Origin: an uncultured Ruminococcus sp.
GTDB taxonomy: Bacteria > Bacillota > Clostridia > Oscillospirales > Acutalibacteraceae
DNA: 12,308 nt
Direction of reading: 5' to 3'
Assembly (NCBI GenBank): GCA_902773065.1
Contig: CACYDD010000368.1
Span: 1-12,308 of the forward strand
Shown: positions 7,469 through 12,308 of the stretch, piece after piece
Position numbering within the stretch: position 1 is the first letter of the stretch
Layout: each line of letters starts with the position of its first letter
Position numbers and translations under genes: made by a program
The notes under the pieces: generated by a model
Told to the model about the DNA's origin: nothing
The model's input: the letters and a program-made list of their open reading frames with translations, nothing else
Database searches by the model: none

Positions 7469-10246
7469 ATGGAATATACATTAACACAAAATGCTGACAG
7501 AGAATTAATTTATTACGGGATTTATCATACAGAAATGGAAGTGCCTGACGGCGACCTTTTGTGCGAGGTCAGAAAAAAATATTTTGAAACAGGCAAAAAG
7601 CAGAAAAACCGCAGTACTTATAATATTATGGGCGAACTGTACCGCAGTTCTTACAGTATGGAAGAGGGCAAGCCGCTGAAATGGAAAAAACTGATCGGTT
7701 CACAGCTTTCGGAGAGAGTGACAATAAAAAACGACCATTATTTTGTTGAAACGCTTGACCGTGACCGCAGACCTTATAAAAGAACCTATTTTGATTTTGA
7801 GCATCAATGGCTGTCAACCGAATATTTTACTTCGGGTGACCGAAAAACAGCGGATTGTACACTTGTCCCTTCTGTGGACGGAGATAAACCTGTGATCATC
7901 CGCAGGATAGGAAAAAACATTATTGATATGCTGTATCCGTTTGAGCTCATGGTGGATAAGGAACTGACGGAAAAGCTCAATATACTGACAAATGAGCCGC
8001 AGATTTTCTGCCGTACCAGTTGCGGTAGTTTTTATTTCTGCACAAAGGAAGAGGCAGAAAACCGCAAAGAAGCACTGGATAAAATGCTTGCAAGAGATTA
8101 TGATTCTACAAACGAACCCGATGTGGATGAGATCATAGAGCCTGCCTTTGAAGTCAATGTTGCTGCTTTGAATGAAGATACAGACAGGTCAGAAAGGCAG
8201 GAAAAAGAGATCATACCGGAAATCACCGAGCCTGCTGTCGCAGTGCCGGAGGAAAACATATCGGAAGCAACAGAGGTTCTTTCTGAAGAACCGGAAAACA
8301 CAGACCCGCTTTCCGTTGAACTCGAGCCGGTTGTAACGGAAACTGTACCCGATGAGGAAGAGAAAATCATTGCGGCAGAGGAAAATGATGATACGGAAGA
8401 ATTGACCTACAGTGCTGTTCCGACAGAGCAGGACGAACCTGAAGAAGAAAAGCCTTTGATATCGGATATGCTTGATGATATGTCAGAGTATGCCGTGCAG
8501 GCTTCTCCGTGTGCTTTTATGCAGGAGTGTCCGTATGAAACTGTCGGCAAGATGATCATTGAATCGGGCGGAAAGCAGTATTTCTATTTTGGCGATATCC
8601 TTGATGATAAGCGAAACGGCAGCGGCAGAACCTCCATGTCGGACGGCAAAACCGCCTATGAGGGCAGCTACAGAGGTGACAAGCGTGACGGTTTTGGTGT
8701 CTACTATTATAAATCGGGCAAGCTTTGCTATGCAGGCTCATGGAAACAGAACAGGCGCAGCGGTCTGGGCGTTGCATTTTCGCCCAATGACGGCAGTGCT
8801 TATATCGGAAAATGGCAGGATAATGTTTCATCGGGGGTCGGGGCAAGCTTTGACAGCGAAGGCAGGCTTGTCTACCTGGGAAAAACCGTTGACGGCAGGC
8901 GCAGCGGCGCAGGTGTGACCTACTCGGCAGAAAGAGATACTTTCTTTGTGGGAAAATATAAGGACGGAGAATTTCTCGGAAAGGGCACACAGTTTGACAG
9001 TGAGGGAAATCTCCTGTATGTCGGCGGCTATGTTGATGGAGTGAGAACAGGCGAAGGTACCTCCTACAATCCTGACGGAACGATTCGCTATAAAGGAATG
9101 TGGCAAGATAATCTGTTCCATGGAGAAGGTGTTCTGTATATTGAGGACGGAAGTATTCTCAGGGGCAGTTTCCGCAGTGGTTTCGCTTACGGCAGTTGTA
9201 CCCTGACCGACAGCAGCGGCAGAGTGATTTATACCGGCGGCTTTGCCAATGACCTTTATAATGGCACGGGACGGCTGTATTCGGATGACGGCAGTTTTGT
9301 GGAAGGTCGCTTTGTAGACGGTGAGCCGACAGGTGTCTTTAACGAATATAATAGCAGCGGCGACCTTGTTTATTGCGGCGAATGGACGGATATGCACCGC
9401 AGCGGCAGGGGAATTGAATATCAGAACGGCGAAAAGCTGTATGAAGGCGATTTTGTCAATTCTGTTTATCATGGCAGAGGAAAGCTGTATGAAAACGGTT
9501 TACTTGTTTATACCGGCGGCTTTGATAATGGTATCAGAAGCGGCTTTGGTATGGAAATATGCGAGGAAGAAGTTGTTTATCAGGGTATGTGGGAGCAGGA
9601 TTCCTATCACGGCTGCGGTATTCTATACAAGGACGGCTATCCGAAATATGCAGGCTGCTTTGAAAACGGCGTAAAACAGGGCAGGATCAACGAAATTGCC
9701 GACAATCATATTGTCAGAAAATGCATTTACAAAGATGATGAACTGACCTATATGTGTGAATATTCCGATGACGGAACACTGCTTTATTACGGCAGTGTCA
9801 AAAACGGAGAACGCAGCGGAATGGGCTGTTCATTTAATGCTTCATGCGAAAAAGAATATGAGGGTATCTTTAAAAACGGAAAGCTGGAAAAGCCCATGCA
9901 GGTATTTTTCAGGGATCTGGAAGATATTCCCTCATGCAGGGAGCTTTCGGGCAGTGATTACGATTTGTTCATTCATTCCCCCGAATACGCTGTTGAAACC
10001 AATACTGCTGACGGTATCTATACAGGACAGTTACGGGATGGCAAACCCGAGGGCAAGGGTACGATCCTTTATTTCGACCATAGATATACAGGACAGTTCA
10101 GAAGCGGCAAACCAGAGGGCAGCGGCGTGATCTATATGCGTGACGGCAGCGAGATCAACGGCATATTCAGCACAGAACCCACCCCCTCTGGCGAAACCCT
10201 CATCTTCACCAACGTAACATACTACAAAGATCAGGTTGAAGGGTGA
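7469..10246 (+). CDS. Large MORN-repeat protein of unknown function
   Basis: The 925-residue product has three parts. Residues 1-~210 form a non-repetitive domain I do not recognise. Residues ~212-338 are a strongly acidic Glu/Asp/Pro/Thr linker. From residue 373 to near the C-terminus there are about 20 MORN repeats of 22-24 residues, pattern Y-x-G-x-[WYF]-x-[DN]-x-x-x-x-G-x-G. ATG 7469 is chosen because GAAAGGG (7454-7460) lies 8 nt before it and the promoter lies between it and the upstream in-frame starts; the frame itself opens at TTG 7409. No signal peptide or membrane helix is seen, so a cytoplasmic location is likely. Family knowledge: MORN repeats form long twisted beta sheets and in eukaryotes scaffold proteins or contact membranes; bacterial roles are mostly unknown. 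No enzyme motif is visible. The last codons and stop lie in a heptad repeat array. Confidence 0.9.
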   Translation: MEYTLTQNADRELIYYGIYHTEMEVPDGDLLCEVRKKYFETGKKQKNRSTYNIMGELYRSSYSMEEGKPLKWKKLIGSQLSERVTIKNDHYFVETLDRDRRPYKRTYFDFEHQWLSTEYFTSGDRKTADCTLVPSVDGDKPVIIRRIGKNIIDMLYPFELMVDKELTEKLNILTNEPQIFCRTSCGSFYFCTKEEAENRKEALDKMLARDYDSTNEPDVDEIIEPAFEVNVAALNEDTDRSERQEKEIIPEITEPAVAVPEENISEATEVLSEEPENTDPLSVELEPVVTETVPDEEEKIIAAEENDDTEELTYSAVPTEQDEPEEEKPLISDMLDDMSEYAVQASPCAFMQECPYETVGKMIIESGGKQYFYFGDILDDKRNGSGRTSMSDGKTAYEGSYRGDKRDGFGVYYYKSGKLCYAGSWKQNRRSGLGVAFSPNDGSAYIGKWQDNVSSGVGASFDSEGRLVYLGKTVDGRRSGAGVTYSAERDTFFVGKYKDGEFLGKGTQFDSEGNLLYVGGYVDGVRTGEGTSYNPDGTIRYKGMWQDNLFHGEGVLYIEDGSILRGSFRSGFAYGSCTLTDSSGRVIYTGGFANDLYNGTGRLYSDDGSFVEGRFVDGEPTGVFNEYNSSGDLVYCGEWTDMHRSGRGIEYQNGEKLYEGDFVNSVYHGRGKLYENGLLVYTGGFDNGIRSGFGMEICEEEVVYQGMWEQDSYHGCGILYKDGYPKYAGCFENGVKQGRINEIADNHIVRKCIYKDDELTYMCEYSDDGTLLYYGSVKNGERSGMGCSFNASCEKEYEGIFKNGKLEKPMQVFFRDLEDIPSCRELSGSDYDLFIHSPEYAVETNTADGIYTGQLRDGKPEGKGTILYFDHRYTGQFRSGKPEGSGVIYMRDGSEINGIFSTEPTPSGETLIFTNVTYYKDQVEG
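8585..10170 (+). repeat. About 20 tandem MORN repeats
   Basis: Coding repeats of 66-72 nt. Clear units include YEGSYRGDKRDGFGVYYYKS, YKGMWQDNLFHGEGVLYIED and YTGQFRSGKPEGSGVIYMRD. Around 9700-9780 and 9860-10010 the units are degenerate: one lacks the GxG, and a ~35-residue stretch with no MORN pattern (FFRDLEDIPSCREL onward) splits the array into a long block and a short C-terminal block of two or three units. Confidence 0.88.
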
Positions 10247-10265
10247 AGGTTGAAGGTGGCGGGTG
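10231..10265 (+). repeat. Degenerate heptad tandem repeat array 1
   Basis: Five consecutive 7-bp units: TCAGGTT, GAAGGGT, GAAGGTT, GAAGGTG, GCGGGTG. Four of five share AGG at positions 3-5 and the last has GGG. The array overlaps the last codons and the TGA of the MORN gene and ends 20 nt before the ATG of the HAD gene, just ahead of its ribosome site. The unit TCAGGTT recurs in inverted orientation in the array at 11763-11811. Confidence 0.75.
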
Positions 10266-10285
10266 CAGCAAGAAAGGGAAGAATC

Positions 10286-11107
10286 ATGACTACATTATAT
10301 ATATCGGATTTAGACGGTACATTGTTGAATAAAAATGCACAGCTGACCGATAATACGATAGAGATTATCGGCGGTCTGATTGAGAGAGGCGTACTTTTTA
10401 CGATTGCAACGGCAAGGAGCTTATCGTCTGTTGAAATACTGAAAAAGCTGAATATACAGCTTCCATGTGTACAGCTCAACGGTGTATTGATGTATGATTT
10501 TCCAAAAAAATCCTATACAGGTTGTACGCCGATCGCAACATCAGATGCAGAGAAAGTAATCAGTATACTAAGGGATTTTGACAGAATGTCGTTTGTTTAT
10601 AAGGCAGATGAGGAATATGGGATTCATGTTGAATTCGAGCGGCTTTCCAATCAGGTGGAGCAGAATTTCTTTGATGTCAGAAAGGACAATGATTACAAGA
10701 GTTTTGGCAAAGTTGACAGAATTACTGTCAGCGAATCAGACAAGGTGATATACTTTACGATGGTAGACGCATATAAAAGACTGAAACCGATTTATGAAGA
10801 AATTTGTAAAATTCCGGGAGTCAAGCCGACTTTATACAGCGACAATTATTCAGACCTGTATTTTCTGGAAGTGTTCAGCAGTGCCGCAACAAAAGCGGCA
10901 GGGATGCGGAAAATCAAAGAAATTGTCGGTGCAGACAGGGTAGTGGCATTCGGCGATAACCTTAACGACCTTGAAATGCTGAAAGCCGCCGATGTCGGTA
11001 TTGCAGTGGCTGATGCCGCCGAAAAAGTAAAAAAAGAAGCCGACCTCGTTATCGGCAATAGCTTTGAGGACGGCGTAGCGGAATATTTGAAATTAAATGT
11101 AAAGTAG
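10286..11107 (+). CDS. HAD-superfamily hydrolase, Cof-type (HAD-IIB)
   Basis: A 273-residue cytoplasmic phosphatase, typical length for Cof/YidA-like HAD-IIB enzymes, which dephosphorylate sugar phosphates, nucleotides or cofactor intermediates. The HAD motifs are all present: motif I DLDGT (nucleophile Asp8, acid/base Asp10), motif II Thr42 in TIATARS, motif III Lys203 in SAATKAAG, and motif IV GDNLND (224-228) with AADVGIAVADA after it. The type IIB cap lies between motifs II and III. The substrate cannot be assigned. ATG 10286 is chosen because AAAGGGAAG (10272-10280) lies just upstream; the frame opens at TTG 10250, inside the heptad array, without a ribosome site. It begins 39 nt after the MORN gene with no terminator between, so read-through is possible. 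Its 3' end overlaps the opposing PPTase gene by 15 bp. Confidence 0.92.
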   Translation: MTTLYISDLDGTLLNKNAQLTDNTIEIIGGLIERGVLFTIATARSLSSVEILKKLNIQLPCVQLNGVLMYDFPKKSYTGCTPIATSDAEKVISILRDFDRMSFVYKADEEYGIHVEFERLSNQVEQNFFDVRKDNDYKSFGKVDRITVSESDKVIYFTMVDAYKRLKPIYEEICKIPGVKPTLYSDNYSDLYFLEVFSSAATKAAGMRKIKEIVGADRVVAFGDNLNDLEMLKAADVGIAVADAAEKVKKEADLVIGNSFEDGVAEYLKLNVK

Positions 11108-11704
11108 ATCGCTTGGCAAAAGTTTTTGGACAGCTTCTTCCTTTTCGGAATGATAGGCAAGATAATATTTTTCACCTTTTATGATATGAATGTCTTTCAG
11201 CTGTTCTTTCCCGATTCTTTTGAAATTTGTTGACAGCCCCGAACCGTCCAGCTTGGAATAACATTCCTTTGCTGACCATAGTTTTACAAGCTCATTATTT
11301 TTTTTGCTCAGCGAATCAATATATTCAAGCTCTGTTTTACTGCAAAAATGGGCAGCAGTGCGAAGCGAGATTTTTCTGATATCAGCAATATCGATTGCTG
11401 TTTCCTTGTCAGCAACAATACAAGCGCAGGCATTACGGCAGTGGCTCAGGTTGAAATAGATATTTACTGTGTCCTTAAGATACGGTTTACCATGTTCTCC
11501 GTAGAGAAACTCCGTTTTTTCACTCATCCCATACTGCTCTTTCAAAGCAAATCTCAGCATCAGATAAACGGCAGCAGAATTGATCTTATCGCTGCCGATT
11601 CTCATGCTGTCAATTTTTTTGAGCCTTTGTAAACTCAGAAGCGGAACAGCCGCTTTCAGAAAATCCTCACCGAGTGTATCGGTATTTTCCAATATATAAA
11701 TCAT
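11093..11704 (-). CDS. 4'-phosphopantetheinyl transferase, Sfp type
   Basis: Transfers the phosphopantetheine arm of CoA to a serine of an acyl or peptidyl carrier protein. The 203-residue product is slightly short for Sfp enzymes (about 220-240). Family signatures are YGEHGKPYL (68-76), FNLSHC (84-89), AIDIADI (103-109) and LWSAKECYSKLDGSGL (142-157), containing the metal-binding Glu147 and Lys151. The second motif normally reads GIDxE; here Asp105 is kept but the position of the usual Glu is Ala107, with Asp108 next to it. The ATG has a strong ribosome site (AAGGAAGGAA) about 7 nt upstream. No carrier protein, fatty acid, polyketide or NRPS gene is in the window, so the target is unknown. 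It converges on and overlaps the HAD gene, and no terminator is visible between them. Confidence 0.9.
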   Translation of the reverse strand: MIYILENTDTLGEDFLKAAVPLLSLQRLKKIDSMRIGSDKINSAAVYLMLRFALKEQYGMSEKTEFLYGEHGKPYLKDTVNIYFNLSHCRNACACIVADKETAIDIADIRKISLRTAAHFCSKTELEYIDSLSKKNNELVKLWSAKECYSKLDGSGLSTNFKRIGKEQLKDIHIIKGEKYYLAYHSEKEEAVQKLLPSDLLYI

Positions 11705-11739
11705 GTGTATTCCTTCCTTTTTTATTATTATGTCAATAC

Positions 11740-11745
11740 ATTATA
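11740..11745 (-). promoter_or_regulatory. Probable -10 element of the PPTase gene
   Basis: TATAAT on the minus strand lies 36 nt upstream of the PPTase ATG, leaving room for a leader of about 28 nt with the ribosome site. No good -35 box is found 16-18 nt upstream. That position falls inside the heptad array (minus-strand CAGGTT or TCAGGT), so the array may supply or have replaced it. Confidence 0.5.
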
Positions 11746-11762
11746 TAGTTTCAGATAACCAA

Positions 11763-11811
11763 AACCTGAAACCTGAATCCTAGTCCCTAGATCCTAGCCC
11801 CTAGCCCCTAT
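11763..11811 (-). repeat. Degenerate heptad tandem repeat array 2
   Basis: Seven consecutive 7-bp units. Read on the minus strand towards the PPTase gene: ATAGGGG, CTAGGGG, CTAGGAT, CTAGGGA, CTAGGAT, TCAGGTT, TCAGGTT. All have AGG at positions 3-5, and CTAGG is the commonest core. The phase is strictly 7 bp over 49 bp, in non-coding DNA. The last unit is identical to the first unit of the array at 10231-10265, so the two arrays are an inverted pair around the HAD and PPTase genes. Confidence 0.8.
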
Positions 11812-11977
11812 AATCCTATTTTACCAGTAGAAGTTATATAAGTCAAATGATGAGTGAATATTTTGTTTATTTTTTACAAATGATAGTATAAACATAGTGA
11901 TAATGCTAAAATTTCGGTAGTTTTATCTATTGTTATTTACAATTTTGTAACTCCTTGCAACATTCATTCTTAAAAAC
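11812..11977. other. AT-rich intergenic stretch without a gene
   Basis: This is the first part of a gap of over 500 nt between the PPTase start (11704) and the next gene (12223). No ORF of note is seen on either strand. It is strongly A/T rich. A weak promoter-like pair, TTGTTT (11863-11868) and TATAAA (11887-11892) with an 18-nt spacer on the plus strand, is the only candidate site I see. Confidence 0.5.
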
Positions 11978-12007
11978 TTGCAATTTGACGGTTTGTTGTG
12001 ATATAAT
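11978..12007 (+). promoter_or_regulatory. Promoter of the terminal zinc-ribbon gene
   Basis: TTGCAA (11978-11983) and a consensus TATAAT (12002-12007) are 18 nt apart, and TGA before the -10 gives the extended TGn. The start would be near 12014, leaving a leader of about 210 nt before the next gene. TTGACG (11985-11990) is closer to the -35 consensus but only 11 nt from the -10. Confidence 0.75.
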
Positions 12008-12012
12008 GTTTG

Positions 12013-12222
12013 AAGTAGTGTTTTTTAGCACTGCTTATTTCGGTTTGAGTAACTAATATATATATAACAACACAACAATATAATTTATGCAGCGGCATAT
12101 CATTTACAGTTAGCATAAAGTTGTAGCATAATTGATAGCGGAGGCACTCCGCAACCCAACGGCTGCCGTACGGCTGTATGGGGGATTTGTTAATAATTGG
12201 TACGGAGAATGGCGGTATCTTT
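12013..12222 (+). ncRNA. Structured 5' leader, possible cis-regulatory RNA
   Basis: The leader contains several paired elements. An 8-bp hairpin (12013-12020 with 12029-12036) sits at the predicted RNA 5' end. TTTATGC (12084-12090) can pair with GCATAAA (12113-12119). A perfect 6-bp hairpin GCGGAG-GCA-CTCCGC lies at 12138-12152. A GC-rich cluster at 12155-12182 has CCCA/TGGG closing either ACGG-CTG-CCGT (12159-12169) or the palindrome GCCGTACGGC (12165-12174). TAGCATAA occurs twice (12111, 12124). I could not match it to a riboswitch class I know. The ribosome site GGCGG (12211-12215) is downstream, so control of translation is possible. No terminator-like U-run is present. Confidence 0.4.
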
Positions 12223-12308
12223 ATGGCACAGCTTTGTTTAGGCTGTATGAAGGAAAATCAGGGCGAGACAATTTGTCCTCTTTGCGGATTTGACAGCTCT
12301 GCCGAACA
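12223..12308 (+). CDS. Zinc-ribbon protein, N-terminal fragment (possibly a Ser/Thr protein kinase)
   Basis: Only the first 28 codons are in the window. The product begins MAQLCLGCMKENQGETICPL and continues CGFDSSAE. It holds two CxxC pairs (Cys5/Cys8 and Cys18/Cys21), which form a short zinc ribbon. In Ruminococcus-like Clostridia a similar N-terminal ribbon often precedes a Hanks-type serine/threonine kinase domain, but that part lies beyond the window, so the kinase reading is an inference from family memory. GGCGG (12211-12215) lies 7 nt before the ATG, and GGAG (12204-12207) is an alternative farther off. An out-of-frame ATG at 12209 opens a 10-codon ORF that overlaps this start. Confidence 0.6.
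   Translation, partial: MAQLCLGCMKENQGETICPLCGFDSSAE

Noticed and set aside
8556..9472. Antisense frames of 144 and 214 codons opposite the MORN repeats
   Set aside because: They arise from the repetitive codon pattern of the MORN region and show low-complexity His/Arg/Cys or Ala-rich products with no start signals.
10231..10265. Heptad array 1 as a CRISPR or transposon terminal repeat
   Set aside because: Units are 7 bp without spacers, and no transposase, cas gene or target-site duplication was seen; kept as a tandem repeat only.
10250..10285. TTG start for the HAD hydrolase
   Set aside because: It lies in the heptad array without a ribosome site, and the added residues precede the usual N-terminal beta strand of the HAD fold; ATG 10286 has a good site.
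12138..12182. Known riboswitch such as c-di-GMP (GEMM) or THF class
   Set aside because: The conserved core sequences of those classes are absent; only generic hairpins are seen.

Overview
The window looks like chromosomal DNA from a low-to-mid GC Gram-positive anaerobe of the Clostridia, most likely a Ruminococcus-like member of the Oscillospiraceae. This is inferred from a secreted-type pullulanase with a Ser/Thr/Lys-rich Ig-like and fibronectin III tail, strong AGGAGG-type ribosome sites, a giant MORN-repeat protein, and a final gene opening with a zinc-ribbon of the kind that begins some protein kinases in this group. No species can be named from the sequence alone.

Layout. (1) 1-2709: the 3' part of a type I pullulanase gene, closed by a strong intrinsic terminator. 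(2) 2832-5614: a promoter drives typA/bipA, followed after 3 nt by a DEDDh 3'-5' exonuclease with a C-terminal zinc ribbon. (3) 5601-5626: a bidirectional terminator shared with the opposing operon. (4) 7358-5625, minus strand: mscS then coaX (type III pantothenate kinase), joined by an ATGA overlap. (5) 7409-10246, plus strand: a 925-residue protein with a non-repetitive N-terminal domain, an acidic linker and about 20 MORN repeats. (6) 10231-11811: a HAD-IIB (Cof-type) phosphatase gene and an Sfp-type phosphopantetheinyl transferase gene, convergent and overlapping tail to tail by 15 bp. Degenerate 7-bp tandem repeat arrays of the same family lie at both outer edges, in inverted orientation. 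(7) 11812-12308: an AT-rich intergenic stretch, a promoter, a roughly 200-nt leader with a compact GC-rich hairpin cluster, and the first 28 codons of a zinc-ribbon protein that runs off the window.

Most genes are housekeeping or metabolic: starch debranching, ribosome-associated GTPase, CoA synthesis, turgor release and carrier-protein activation. CoaX makes 4'-phosphopantothenate on the route to CoA, and the Sfp-type transferase uses CoA to charge carrier proteins, so the two are linked by pathway but are not in one operon. The parts least explained by known families are the inverted heptad arrays around the HAD/PPTase pair, the structured leader before the last gene, and the MORN protein. 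I saw no CRISPR array, tRNA, rRNA, transposase or phage gene.
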